From NCBI GenBank assembly GCA_963556255.1, contig OY744610.1, forward strand, positions 8,469,529 to 8,533,528: a stretch of 64,000 nt of DNA. Reading direction: 5' to 3'. The position numbers and the translations under genes were made by a program. Positions 1 to 10,447 of this stretch are shown here, piece by piece (positions within the stretch are counted from its first letter, which is position 1; each line of letters begins with the position of its first letter). This DNA comes from Allolobophora icterica. Taxonomy: Eukaryota; Annelida; Clitellata; Crassiclitellata; Lumbricidae. The notes under the pieces are model-generated. The model had not been told where the DNA came from. It did no database searches and saw only the letters and a program-made list of their open reading frames with translations.

Positions 1-1010
1 CAAAACAGAATTCATAATCCTAGGCCTTCCTGATCATAGCAAGAAAAGCCCTAACCCTTCCATACACCTGTCGACTAACTCATCGTTTCTTAACTTTCAC
101 ATCGGACCCCCCCCCCCGTCCATTAATTGTGATCCACACCTCTCCTTCTCTAACCACATCTCCAACCTCTCGCGCTTCTGCTTCAGGCACATTTGTAACC
201 TTCGTCGCATCCGGCCCAAGATCGACCTTCAAACTGCATCTACCATTGTTACCTCTGTTGTTAATTGATTACTGCAGTTTCCTCTTCCTCAACCTTGAAT
301 CCACCCAAATCAAGCGTCTGCAACTTATCCAAAAGTCACTAGCCAGGGTTGTCACGAGAATGCCCAAACATCATCATATCACTCTCATCCTCAAATCACT
401 ACATTGGCTAAAAATGCCACAGTGAATCCACTTCAAAGTCCTATCACAAACCTATAACTCCCTACAATATATCGAGCCCAAGTACCTCCGTGGTCTCTTC
501 ACCATCCAGGCAACCCGCTCTACCAGATCCTCTTCCTATTTCCGTCTTTCTCGATCTCCGGTCATTACTAATCTCAAGTTCTCCAACCCAGCCATATCCA
601 ACGGAGCACCACACCTCTGGAACGATCTTCCCCTTGAATTCCGCAGATTCTTGGTTCTTCCATCATCATTCCAACCCATCCTTCATCCTTCTCCTCATGT
701 TCCTCTATCTATCTCCGGGCTTTCCACTCCAAACTGAAGTCTCACCTTTTCAAGTTGGGCCTACTCCTACCCTGACTCATTTGATCCTCTGCCTTCCAAT
801 TCTTCTCGCCCTAAACGACACCCTCCTTCGCAGCTGCTCTTCCTCCTCTCTTAATCTGGAAACCAGACTCGGACCCTTTTTGGATTACTTTCTGGAAAAC
901 CCCCTCAACACTCACAGACGTATGCTGGTGCATTCTGCTTGAACAGAGCTTTGGTACTTCGTTCTCTCCTAATTTTCTTCCTTTCAGTAATGTCGCTGCA
1001 TTCATTAGGC
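1..1010 (+). pseudogene. 3' part of a CR1/L2-type non-LTR retrotransposon, decayed
   Basis: Translated pieces in shifting frames read like the C-terminal part of a CR1/L2-clade reverse transcriptase: a stretch with IDYCSFLFLNLESTQIKRLQ, then LKSLHWLK, and farther on a segment coding APHLWNDLPLEFR in another frame. These match the family pattern of YCN, LHWLP and WN-LP motifs near the ORF end. Frameshifts and stops show it is dead. The last part (about 835-905) recurs at 55300-55430, which suggests a shared 3' region. The left end lies outside the window. Confidence 0.75.
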
Positions 1011-1018
1011 GTTACAAT

Positions 1019-1224
1019 CATAGGCGTTATTTGTCGGGGGAGCGAGGGGTAACCGTACCCACCCCACATTTTGGGCTGGAGTACTGTACCCCCCCCCCCA
1101 CATTTTGAACAATGCCAATCTATTTTATTATATTGCCTTCCCAGGGATCGCAGTCAACGCCTTGCTTCTTGCATGTAAGAAATTGGTATCCCCCACTATA
1201 ATTATAGACCGAAGTTACGCCCTG
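1019..1224. mobile_element. hAT-type MITE, 206 bp
   Basis: Ends are CATAGGCGTTATTT and AAGTTACGCCCTG, imperfect inverted termini. It is flanked on both sides by the 8-bp duplication GTTACAAT (1011-1018 and 1225-1232), the size expected for hAT. No coding capacity. A relative in the opposite orientation sits at 6418-6618. Runs of C/G next to each end (GGGGGAGCGAGGGG, CCCCCCCCCC) are shared by both copies. Confidence 0.88.
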
Positions 1225-1581
1225 GTTACAATTACATGCATGTAATCCTATAACACACCAGAGGCGATTTCCGCAACTGATTTGAACGTGTATTTCATGA
1301 ATTGTAACCGTTCGAAGACAGTCAGCTGAAGAAAAAGAAAAATAATATACCACATTGACATTATTCAAAGAATTTTATATGGTAAATATTTTACCGCCGG
1401 TAGAGAGCAGAAGATGCAAAGCAAAATCAACAATATTTTGAGTACTATTTACACTCACATGCTGGCAACTTTCCATCGCTATTAGAAAACGTTTACTTAA
1501 AAAAGAAATTTTCGCGCCATTTTCAATCCACCCTACTACGCATACCACGTACAGCTCTCTGCCTCTTCATTCCTCTCTGTC

Positions 1582-1624
<43 letters not shown>

Positions 1625-1725
1625 TCCCATCTCTGTTTCTGTCTATCTGTCTCCTTTTCACTCTGTCTCTCTGTCTCTATCTCTAAAATGCCTGTGGTTG
1701 TCCTATACACCACTTCAGAAGTTTA
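1225..1725. other. Non-coding stretch with a TCTG/CTGT microsatellite
   Basis: No exon is recognised. A tetranucleotide array of TCTG units occupies about 1576-1625, followed by degenerate CTCTGTCT sequence to about 1690. The duplicated receptor segment begins after it, near 1726. The position just upstream suggests that the stalk exon present in unit 2 is absent or replaced here. Confidence 0.7.
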
Positions 1726-2253
1726 AATAGTGTTGCATGAAGTGGGACCAGGAAGTTCTTTCTCAACGTTTTTCACTTTACCTCTTAACAAGCATTGGCA
1801 ACTGTTGTGTATTAATGGCTCACTCTTTGATTTGACTTTTGTTTCTGTTAAATTTGTACTCTGTGCTTCGCTTCTGTTAAATGAGAAACTTAGCTTTTTC
1901 TTTCTGCTAACTGGATACTTTCTGTTTTACTGAGCCAAATCTATTCTGTACATCCGACTGCAGCAGCTTGATAACACAGCAATGGGAAAAATACGTTAAA
2001 GTGCAGTATAAATTGTATACAGATATATATCTATATATATGTATATATATATGTGTGTGTGTGTGTGCGTGTGTCTGTGTAAATTTGTGTACTTATATAT
2101 GGATACATAAACGTGTGTGCTGGATGCGTGCATACAAAAGTAAATATATGCGCAATGCGCAAAATCAAACAGATTTAGCTGATATGAGAAATATGCATAG
2201 GGAAAATTTATGATAGTTGAATTATGTATAATGGTCCGAGTGATTGAGTTTGG

Positions 2254-2802
2254 CAAAGTTTTTGAGAGCGAGACTTTGGCTGACGGGTCCAGGAAGGTGG
2301 ACCATATTAACAAGATCGTGATTTGCGTCAGTTTCTGTTTGATTATGTCGAACTTATTTTAGTCATCGATACTCAGCCGATCATAACGAAACTTCAAACG
2401 ATCTTTAACCATCATAGCTCGCTTACGTGTTTTTCTCTTGTCTTTTCCAAAGATCTACAATGGTGTCAAAGTCGAAACATCAGAGCTTTTTATTCTGACG
2501 CCAACAATTTTGGAGAATTCGGGAGAATATTTTCGTTTCTTTCTTCAGCATTGTTCCGCGGAAAAATAAATTTCGTTCATTGACAAAATATTTAGATTAT
2601 GCTTGATGGTTTTTTGATCTATGAGAATCTAAATTTTCCGGCGAGTTTAGATGCTAATTTATTATAACTGAAATAGCTTACTTTTCACGCATTTAAGCAA
2701 TTAAGTTCGACATAATCACACAGAAACTGACGAAAATCACGATTTTCTTAATATGGTCCACCATCCTGGATCAGTCAGCCAAAGTCTCACTCTCAAACTT
2801 GG
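2254..2802. repeat. Foldback with inverted arms of about 105 bp
   Basis: The arm at about 2254-2365 is repeated in reverse complement at about 2698-2802, with matching blocks such as GTGGACCATATTAA, TCGTGATTT and GATTATGTCGAACTTA. The loop is about 330 bp. It ends some 40 bp upstream of the transmembrane exon. Unit 2 has the left arm at about 11025-11130, but its right arm is replaced by a SINE/LINE fragment, so the foldback predates the unit 1/2 duplication. It may be an old MITE or a structural intron element. Confidence 0.8.
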
Positions 2803-2844
2803 TACTTAAGGCATTAACTGTTATTTTGACAGTTGTTTTATCAG

Positions 2845-2961
2845 AAAGAGGTAAAATGGGAATTGGTGTTGGCATTGGCGTCGGTGGAACATTGGTTTTT
2901 GTCGGAATTCTCTTTGCTGTCCTATGCACGAGATTTGAATGGATTAGAAGAACTAAGACAG
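2845..2961 (+). CDS. Unit 1 transmembrane exon of an Ig-type receptor (partial gene)
   Basis: After an acceptor (TTATCAG) the exon reads in phase 1 and ends at a GT donor (ACAG|GTATTT), also phase 1. It codes RGKMGIGVGIGVGG, then a hydrophobic run (TLVFVGILFAVL), then CTRFEWIRRTK: a glycine-rich single-pass helix followed by a basic stop-transfer stretch. The helix resembles gene A's (VGLTVGLGG). An in-phase alternative acceptor (GACAG) lies 12-13 bp upstream. The next exon is the tail at 3324. The ectodomain exons are not visible in the window and may lie upstream of position 1, or the copy may be a fragment. Confidence 0.72.
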
Positions 2962-3323
2962 GTATTTTATGAATTGTACTAGTCTTGTTTATGTCATTTA
3001 GTAATACAGACTGTACGTCGACGCGTTATCCAAAATGAATGCATCTCTGCATTTGATTCATTAGTTCGTCATTCGTTCATTTTTTTATCCTAGATAAACT
3101 CATTAGCTCGAAACTTTGAAACTTGAAACTTTGACAAACGTTTATGAATCGCAGTTTGATTAATTTCCTAACATTTAAAAGAATTATTTAGAGGGTAAAT
3201 TCAGCGTTGAACGGATGCAACTACAAAAATCAGAGGTATAATTAGTGCAAATGAGAACTTATGTTTCTATGTTTACATTAAATGATTTAATAAATTTTTA
3301 TTTAACTGTCACTTGTATGGTAG

Positions 3324-3637
3324 ATGATAAAAGGACAAATGGAATGGAAGAAGATTGTGGAAGAATCCGAACCCACACAGACAATTCAAATGCTCCGCAC
3401 TACGAACCTCTCAATGTTCTCTCGGTGCAAAATTTGAACGCTGTTCCAACCTATGAACAGTTGACAACATCCACTAATGTCGATGTCAATGAACAGGATC
3501 TCCCAAACAGAGCAACTTACGAGAACATTGAGTGCAAGTTGAACGCAAATGAAACCAATTTAACCGAATATGAAAGTCTTCAGCAGGGAGAACTGGTGCC
3601 CGCAGGTGAATATCAGAGCATTAAATCTAAGCAATAG
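3324..3637 (+). CDS. Unit 1 cytoplasmic-tail exon with repeated YxxL/I motifs (ITAM-like)
   Basis: The acceptor GGTAG is followed by a phase-1 reading frame (G|AT) that fits the donor of the membrane exon at 2961. About 104 residues end in TAG. Five tyrosine motifs occur in order: YEPL, YEQL, YENI, YESL and YQSI. The last two are separated by ten residues, matching the ITAM rule YxxL/I-x6-12-YxxL/I; the first two are 13 apart. Such motifs recruit SH2 proteins in immune receptors, so a signalling role is inferred. The tail is acidic and polar with no other domain. The start Met of the longer open frame is intronic and not used here. Confidence 0.75.
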
Positions 3638-3640
3638 AAC

Positions 3641-4157
3641 ATCAACGAAAATATTTCTAAAGTAAATGCTTAAGTGCTTTCTGTACAGTCATTTGTGTGT
3701 TCAAATGAATCTGTTTTTATATGGGGAACTCCTTTATGTCTTACGGCGAATGTGAATAATTTTTAAGGCACGCTATTGAGACTGACATACTCTCTCATCA
3801 CAGATCTTACCGTTCTTACGTTGCTTAAAGATGAACTCTTACTTATTTTAGCGCTGTCAAAATAGCATAGCAAGAGAGTAGGCCCTAATGCCTAATGTAT
3901 GACATTCACTTCTTAGGTCAACGATTCCCAGGAACAGCACAAAAGGAAGTTAAAAATGTTGAGTGCAGTTAATATGAACATTTGTCCGGATTGCTGTTGA
4001 TGGCTGCGCAGATTTCCTAAGAAATCGATTTGTCATTTGTAGATTTATAGATTAAATGAAGCTATTATTAATTGTCGACTATTATTTGCACTTATACATC
4101 AGGTGAGATTTAACGCAAAAATTGGCTCGACCTACTTTGCATACGTTAACTGAACTC
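3641..4157. other. 3' flank of unit 1, part of a dispersed duplication
   Basis: No coding exon seen. The stretch from about 3900 onward (through 4680, interrupted by the MITE at 4167) is homologous to 19720-20170: both have GACATTCACTTCT, CCGGATTGCTGTT and ATGGCTGCGCAGATT in order. The sequence is unlike a transposon terminus and looks like duplicated gene-flanking DNA. Confidence 0.65.
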
Positions 4158-4166
4158 GCCTTAACC

Positions 4167-4413
4167 AGTGCTTTTTTTCAGCCGGAACGAGCCGGAACGG
4201 CGTTCCGGCACCTTTTTTCAGGTACTAAAAAATAATATATTTATCTTAGTAATTAAAACAATATTTTTGTTATTTTTATTTAATTTCAGTGCTTTGAACT
4301 GTTTTCAGTGTTTATTGAGACCCCTCCCAATCCCCAATCTAGTTTTTCTCGGGATTTTAGCCCGCTTATAATTATTCCGTTCCGGAACCTTTTTCCCCAG
4401 AAAAAAAGCACCT
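4167..4413. mobile_element. hAT-type MITE, about 247 bp
   Basis: Ends AGTGCTTTTTTTC and GAAAAAAAGCACCTG are inverted repeats. GCCTTAACC is found on both sides (4158-4166 and 4414-4422), an 8-9 bp target duplication. Internal palindromic motifs GCCGGAACG/CGTTCCGG occur near both ends. No transposase. A related fragment in inverse orientation lies at 5928-6045. Confidence 0.85.
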
Positions 4414-4422
4414 GCCTTAACC

Positions 4423-4680
4423 TTATCTAAACATTATTCGATTGTCCCATTGAAACATATTCTTTTATCAGGAACAAGTTTCCGTTTTAATCGTGGATAA
4501 TCCCGTGGGTAATCTTGTATAGGCCTATTCCCTTGCTCTGAACGAAACTTTGCTGCTTGAATTCCTTGTTTCTTGCTCTGAAGTCAATGAAATTACTACC
4601 TCTCTTCACTGCAATTAGTCTGCCATGTATAATGCAACTTTCTACAGATAAAAATCCCTGCATATATATATAGTTGTGTT
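4423..4680. repeat. Duplicated flank, continued (pairs with about 20035-20170)
   Basis: The segment ATTCTTTTATCAGGAACA and the block TGCTTGAATTCCTT recur at 20035-20150, in the same order and at similar spacing. No protein is supported. The copy at 20 kb lacks the MITE at 4167-4413, so the MITE inserted after the duplication. Confidence 0.65.
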
Positions 4681-5475
4681 TTGCATCACGAACAAATCCA
4701 GTCACTAATTCTTTTCCGGAAATTAATTTGGATACGCGTTACAAAAAAAACGGTAACCTTTAGCGAAGCAACAATGTCAATGCTGTAGATTAAACTTAGA
4801 GTTAATAACGGACTGTTAGTCTGTAATCTAAAGCACACAATCATCGCAAACACTTCTTCTGACAAGTGGCACTCTTGCATTGTGACTCTAAGTACCAGAG
4901 GGAAAATAATCTATTCAAGAGTGCTCAACTCGATAGTCGAATGGCGTAAGTATTCCTGACGTCGTTTTAGTAATTAATAGAGGAGGAACATTTATTGCAA
5001 CACAGTTCAAACCTATTTCGGAGGCCGTATTACAGAGTCGTAATCAGCAGATGCTTTATTATTAATGAGCAATCAGAACAGAACTGAATTATGTATTAGA
5101 CGTTTTGCACACCAAGTCTTTACTGGAAGATCGCTTCAACACCTAAGACCTGTCGCAGTGATCATCAGAAGTCAAGTGTATGTATGGTTTATCCTATTTA
5201 GCAACTGCACGAGTAAAAACTGCATAGACGATTGTCTGGGTATCTCTGTTTCCGATTACTAAAATACCGCTTTTTTATCAAATTTTTTCATCATGCCATC
5301 AGTAGGCCATGTACTGGAAGAAACGATATTTGATGTCCATGGAATCGAATAGTCAACGTGACTGGTTCTAGAAGAAATATGAAATCTAGGACAAATGGAC
5401 TTCATATTGTTACGTTTCCCTGGGGTGCTGTGGCTTCCTACCAGGATGCCTAACCCCGATTCTATAGTCCCTGAG
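4681..5475. other. Intergenic, no gene recognised
   Basis: Open frames here are short and resemble no family I know. Positions about 5325-5400 (CCATGGAATCGAATAG, AAATCTAGGA) match 10221-10275 of unit 2, so this is the upstream flank of the tandemly repeated stalk-exon region, interrupted later by the piggyBac element. Confidence 0.6.
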
Positions 5476-5622
5476 TGTCAGCGAGGCGAGGGAAACGAGT
5501 CGGCGAGGCAAAGGCGAGTCGGCGAGTCCACGAGGCAGAGTCAGCGAGGCGAGGCATAGGCGAGTCGACGAGGCAGAGTCAGCGAGGCGAGGCAGAAGCG
5601 AGTCCAGCGAGGCAACGAAAAA
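5476..5622. repeat. Minisatellite of GAGGC/GCGAGTC units
   Basis: Irregular tandem units built on CAGCGAGGCGAGGC and GGCGAGTCGGCGAG repeat about six to eight times. It is G-rich on the + strand and bounded by unique sequence. No reading frame of interest. Confidence 0.75.
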
Positions 5623-5927
5623 GCTGAAAATGTTCTAGTAGCGGCCGCTACAATATAAGTGACTGAAATCTGATGAGCAGAGCAGATAATCATTTAAAAA
5701 TATAGATTTCGATGTTTCCAAGGTATCATCGTATTAATGGTTGCCATTCACACTACATTTATGAATATCCATATTTAAGGTTTCGTAGAACTTTTTTATT
5801 AATAGCAAAGAGCACTTGGGCAACTTCCGGTTAAGGCCGACAGGATTTGTTTACACCGTAGACATCGTTTTGAGATATCTACACCCAAACCATAAACAGC
5901 AGACACAATAGGCATATGCATTACGCG

Positions 5928-6045
5928 CAGTGCTTTTTTCTAGAAAAAGGTTCCGGTACTAAAAAAAATTGGTTCCGGAACTGAACAATTATGGAAGGGC
6001 TCAAATCCCGAGAAAAACGGGATTGGAGGTTGGGAGGGTTGCTTG
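5928..6045. mobile_element. Fragment of the 4167-type MITE, inverse orientation
   Basis: The sequence GTGCTTTTTTCTAG, a GGTTCCGG motif, then ATCCCGAGAAAAAC and GATTGGAGGTTGGGAGG matches the reverse complement of the right part of the element at 4167-4413. The other terminus is missing, so it is truncated. Confidence 0.7.
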
Positions 6046-6417
6046 ACTGAGTTGATGCCCGTTGTTTCTCTCTTTGTGGATCTATTTATTTAACCCTTCG
6101 TCGAGCGGGGGGTCAAAAATGACCCCAGAGTGCATTTTCAAACCATGGTTCGATATCAAAAACTGAAATGGCTGCCGTGAATTTTCACGAGAATTATTGT
6201 CTCTACGTATTCCAGTTGAGTATGCATGCAAATTTTAGATGGAAAAAAAATTACAAGACATTTGTACAGATAGGGTCATGGGGTCATTTTTGACCCCATA
6301 ATTGATTATTGATGTTTCTTTCTCATTAGACAGTCTAAAGTTGCACAACGCCCACAATTTTACTTCCTTATTTATTGTTACTCTTTACACAACGCTCAAG
6401 GTGCAATGATTAAAGGG

Positions 6418-6618
6418 CAGAGGCGTAACTTTGGTCTAAAAAGTGGGGGGTACCAGTTTTTTGCATATACGAAGCAAGGCCGATACTGCAATATCTGGGA
6501 AGGTATAATAATAAGATATTGACTGATGTTGTTCAAAATGTGTGGTGTACGGTACCCCAGTCCAAAAGGTAGGTAGGGGTACGGGTACCCCTCGTGCTCC
6601 CCACAAATTACGCCTATG
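6418..6618. mobile_element. hAT-type MITE inside the piggyBac element
   Basis: Termini CAGAGGCGTAACTTTGG and AAATTACGCCTATG are inverted and related to the element at 1019-1224, which lies in the opposite orientation. Flanking 8-mers TTAAAGGG and TTCCAGGG match at 6 of 8 positions. It separates the left end of the piggyBac from the readable transposase. Confidence 0.8.
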
Positions 6619-7595
6619 TTCCAGGGCCATTCCTGACAATTTGCGAAAGGCTCGCTCCATATCGAAGTCGGTACAAATTCATACAATATATACCGTCAAA
6701 GCCGGCAAAATACGGCATAAAGTTATGGATGTGCTGCGATGCTGAAACGAAGTACGTGTACAATGCCAGCATATATTGCAGCAAAGAGAGCGCTGATGCA
6801 GCTTCAACCAAAGATCTGGGAGGAAACATTGAACGTCAGCTCATACAACTTCTTGAATGTGGAGGTCGCAACATTACCACTGATAACTGTTGCACCTCGC
6901 TTGCCCTAGCTAGAGATGTTCTAAAGATAAAGAAATCTACTTTGGTTGGTACTATTCGTACTAATCGAGTAGAGTTGCCCAAAAAATTTGTTTCTCCCAG
7001 AGGACGCGAGATTGTACTCATCATTTGTCGGGTTCAATGAGACCGGCGACATGTCATTTCTTTCTTACAACTTTAAGAAAGACAAAGTGGTCATCGTCTT
7101 GTTGACTATGCACATCTCCAATGGAACTTTTAGTAAAGCACCAAGGAAACTTCCAGAGGTTATCAACTTCTACAACAAGACCAAAGTATTTGGTTGTGCT
7201 GACCAGATGATAGAAACCTTCAGCACGAAGTTCTCAACCAGCCTTTGGCCGGTAGTGCTGTTCTGCAACCTGCTTGATATTGCGGCACTTCAGGCTTACG
7301 TCCTTCGTGAGAAATTGAAGGTGGACAAAGCTCCAGTGAGTAACCATCATCAAGAAGCTGGGGGAAAAGACCTTTGCCAAGAGCTACATGTACAGGAAAA
7401 GCGATGCAACTCATCATGGACTGATTGGAGGATGACTGTTAGAGGACACTATGAACCTCCAAAGAAACGAGGTCGCTGCCAAGTTTTCCCAGACAGACGG
7501 ACAAAAAGGCCACGGCTGTGTGCAGGGCATGTCATAAGGATGTGTGCCTTGTCCACTGTCAAATCTTCTGTCAGACATGTCTCTCTGCTGATTGA
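6619..7595 (+). pseudogene. piggyBac transposase, N-terminus lost, frameshifted
   Basis: The translation contains family hallmarks: YIPSKPAKYGIKLWM followed by CDAETKYVY (first catalytic Asp region), TTDNCCTSLALA (second Asp), GTIRTNR, then in another frame YNKTKVFGCADQM with SLWP (third Asp region) and, in a third frame, a Cys/His-rich C-terminus with CRACHKDVC and FCQTCL. At least two frameshifts (near 7000 and near 7490) and the absence of the N-terminal half make it inactive. The intact protein would cut and paste DNA at TTAA sites. Confidence 0.9.
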
Positions 7596-8149
7596 TGAAA
7601 TACTTTCCTAGGCTCCTAGCAATCTCCTATGTTCAATCTAGCGTCATTTCATTGTACTGAGGGCACTATACATTAAGGCAGTGCTTCCCAACCTGTGTGC
7701 CGCGGCACACTTTTGTGCCGCGAGCGCGATGGAAGTGTGCCGCCGCCGAATGTCGGAAATCAGAAGTTTTGCATGACAATAATATCACTACATCATAATA
7801 TGCACTATCCCATACTGATAAATTGGTGAAGTCAAGTATAATTTCTGACCAGGCTGATTTAATTGTATGTGTATCTGCATAGACCACCGTGTGTTGCATC
7901 TATTAACTATGCGATGAACTAACTTACTTATTTACTCTGTCTACGACATCATCGTTAGTATGCTTCATTATTAGTCCTACGCATCTTTGTGTCATCGTAT
8001 AGTTTCAAATTCAATTTCTATGTTTCCTCGCCCAGTTAAAGTTGATCCATGTGCATTGTGCACGTGTATTACATGACATCGTTATTGAGTATAATTATGT
8101 CAGATTTGAAAGACAAGTTACAATATTATTTTCCAAGTTTAAATGTCTC

Positions 8150-8481
8150 TGACAAAGACTGGGTCAGAAACCCATTCATCACCAACTGAATTGGTTTGGC
8201 CTACAGATTGGGGAAAAGGAACAGCTGATTGACATTGCAGCTGACAGAACACTGCGACTTAAGTTCGCAGTAATGAATTTAACAGACTTCTGGATTATGA
8301 TACGCCCTTCTGCACTTCTTACCTGTGTGAAAAGGCATTTTCAAGAATGACACAAATCAAAATGAAATACAGAGAGTGTTTACAGGTAATTGAAAACGAC
8401 TTACGAATGTGCTTGTCAACCGCCGTCCAAGCACTTATTGACGCAATTTCACATTCTTTGCAAAGTCAACCGTCCAATTAG
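8150..8481 (+). pseudogene. hAT transposase C-terminal remnant
   Basis: In one frame the sequence ends with YLCEKAFSRMTQIKMKYRE, then NDLRMCLS, and a stop at 8481. This is the conserved C-terminal dimerisation region of hAT transposases of the ZBED/Charlie group (the CE-FS-M-IK-K-R pattern). Upstream sequence (FWIMIRPSAL) needs a frame change. No zinc finger or catalytic core remains. Confidence 0.85.
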
Positions 8482-8772
8482 TCATAGGCCTAGTTTTCAT
8501 TCTGGTTTACAGTCTGCTTTTAATCAATTTGTCCTGGTTATCTGGTTTTATAACAACGGCTGACAATTCCTGATTTTTTTATCAGTACTGATGTTGACAC
8601 AATGACATTGTTTTATCATTAATACACACTTTTATAGATTCAAAACATTGTAGCTAAACGGATAAATAAACGTTAGTTTATCTAAATTAAAATGAATAAG
8701 TGTATAATGAATAAGTGTATATACCAAATTTGTATGTATACATACATAAATTATATATAAAATAAGTACCAT

Positions 8773-9024
8773 CAGTGGCGGCGATCTTGTTTGGCACTTG
8801 GGAGGACATTTTGAACTGATCTGGTCAAAAAAAGAGTTTTGAACTGATCTGGTAAAAAACAGGTCAAACGAAATTTTCGCGCAAAATTTCATTACCTGAG
8901 TGCGAAAAAATGTTATGACCTTTTTGGTGTTTCTTCAAAATTTGGGGGTCCGATGTATGGCGTGTCCCCCCACTCTTAAAGGTGGGGTCTTGTCCCCCTC
9001 GGCCCCCCGGGATCGCCGCCTATG
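8773..9024. mobile_element. hAT-type MITE nested in the hAT element
   Basis: Ends CAGTGGCGGCGATC and GATCGCCGCCTATG are inverted. Flanking AGTACCAT and AGTAGCCT agree at 6 of 8 positions. Its interior has a G/C-rich GGGGGTCC to GGCCCCCCGG end and no coding potential. Confidence 0.8.
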
Positions 9025-9117
9025 AGTAGCCTACCATAAATGCAATGTGCCGTCTGGTGGATGGTTGTTAGAAAGTGTGCCGTGGTTGAAAAAAGGTTGG
9101 GAAGCACTGCATTAAGG

Positions 9118-9690
9118 TAAGAACAGTATTACAAACCTTAGTTTGTATGTGGCGTCATGACATCATGACGTGACGTCATGTCATGACACCACATCATGAC
9201 GTCACGTCATGACGTCATGTCCTGAGAAAGCGTCATTATATCGTATTGAGTGTGCTAAACATTAGGGTAAGAACAGCACTACAAGCCTATGTTTGTATGT
9301 GGCGTCATGACATCATGACGTGACAACATGTCATGACACCACGTCACGACGTCACGTCATGACGTCATGTCATGAGAAAGCGTCATTATATTGTATTGAG
9401 GGTGCTGAACATTAGGGTAAGAACAGCATTACAAGCCTATGTTTGTATGTGGCGTCATGACATCATGACGTGACGTCATGTCATGACACCACGTCATGAC
9501 AACACGCCATGACGTCACGTCATGACGTCTTGTCATGAGGAAGCGTCATTATATTTTATTGAGGGCGCTAAACATTAGGGTAAGAACAGTATTACAAGCC
9601 TTTTGTTGTATGTGGCGTCAAGACATCATGACGTAACGTCATGCCATGACGTCATTTTATGACGTCTCGTCATGAGGAAGTACAACAAAT
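9118..9690. repeat. Tandem array of about 150-bp units rich in TGACGTCA palindromes
   Basis: Units begin with TAAGAACAG at about 9118, 9268, 9418 and 9581. Each holds GTATGTGGCGTCATGACATC and a chain of TCATGACGT/ACGTCATGA palindromes. A further unit fragment precedes the hAT element (about 7650-7678). The array sits just inside the right end of the piggyBac and differs between units by substitutions and short indels. Confidence 0.88.
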
Positions 9691-9884
9691 AATGACATTT
9701 CAGTGAATAATAATAATAATGACCTTCTCGTGCAATCTAAGTGCTTATTTTATTCGAATTACATGATAACTACTGTGGGGTCAAAATTGACCCCACGCCC
9801 TTAGTTGTATGGTTTTTTTCCCGCCCGACGAAGGGTTAAGAGCATCAGCTTTTGTTTGTCACTCTGCAGATTTATTTATTTCAG

Positions 9885-9962
9885 TTACGCCCACTACTTT
9901 CACAGCTTCAAATACAGCAGGTACTTCATCGTTTAGTAGTAGATTCAGTCAAAGTGGATCAA
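9885..9962 (+). CDS. Ser/Thr-rich stalk exon, copy i (putative)
   Basis: After acceptor TTTATTTCAG a phase-1 frame codes TPTTFTASNTAGTSSFSSRF followed by SQSGS. It may end at CAA|GTACAG (9962) or at the stronger CAG|GTACTT (9920); both keep phase 1. The composition suits an O-glycosylated stalk like gene A exon 6, and its paralogue lies at 10448. It lies directly right of the piggyBac. Expression is unknown, so the exon call rests on splice signals, composition and duplication. Confidence 0.5.
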
Positions 9963-9994
9963 GTACAGAAGGTCGTAGACATAGCAGGAATTTG

Positions 9995-10202
<208 letters not shown>

Positions 10203-10447
10203 TATTTTATCAGTTTGATGACCATGGAATCGAATAAGTATTGCTACTGAGTAAAGCTGTATAAAATCTAGGATAGATGAGTTACATATTTGTCTGCGAG
10301 ATCTTGCTAGTTCATTGAAGCATGAAGTCATTTCTAAGCATGGCTGAATGCTGCTTGGCTGAGTCTCTTTCGTTTCTGTCTGTTCGTCTGTCTTCTTAAG
10401 AGCATCTGCTTTATCTGTCAGTATTTTCACGCATTTATGTCTTCCAG

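Larger units (their letters stand above)
1726..3640 (+). repeat. Receptor 3'-end duplication, unit 1
   Basis: This segment aligns by eye with 10548-12630: the same start (AATAGTGTTGCATGAAGTGG versus AATAGTATTGCGTGAAGTGG), TA/TG microsatellite, foldback, transmembrane exon, intron and tail exon in the same order. The two copies are clearly diverged, with many substitutions and small indels. It marks an older tandem duplication of the membrane/tail part of a receptor gene. Confidence 0.85.
7679..9109. mobile_element. hAT element, 1,431 bp, inserted in the piggyBac
   Basis: The 17 bp CAGTGCTTCCCAACCTG begins it and GGTTGGGAAGCACTG ends it, with further inverted GTGTGCCG motifs. Both sides carry the exact 8-bp duplication CATTAAGG (7671-7678, 9110-9117). 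It interrupted one unit of the 150-bp tandem array at 9118-9690. It keeps only the 3' part of a transposase gene and has itself been hit by a smaller element. Confidence 0.93.
6090..9839. mobile_element. piggyBac element with TTAA duplications, heavily nested
   Basis: TTAA at 6090-6093 and 9836-9839 flank inverted termini CCCTTCGTCGAGCGGG and (reverse complement of the right end) CCCTTCGTCGGGCGGG. Both ends also carry a GGGGTCA-AT-TGACCCC type subterminal palindrome. A decayed transposase on the + strand (6619-7595) has piggyBac motifs. The element holds three later insertions (6418-6618, 7679-9109 and, inside the latter, 8773-9024) and a 150-bp tandem array. The paralogous sequence at 10396-10399 has a single TTAA in the same context and serves as an empty site. 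Confidence 0.92.

Noticed and set aside
5065..5262. Small gene MSNQNRTELC...
   Set aside because: No domain, signal, paralogue or splice support; length expected by chance.
6996..7611. Separate host gene coding LPEDARLYSSFVG...
   Set aside because: It is the frameshifted second part of the piggyBac transposase.
9118..9690. CRISPR-like array
   Set aside because: Contiguous tandem units with no spacers, in a eukaryotic transposon.
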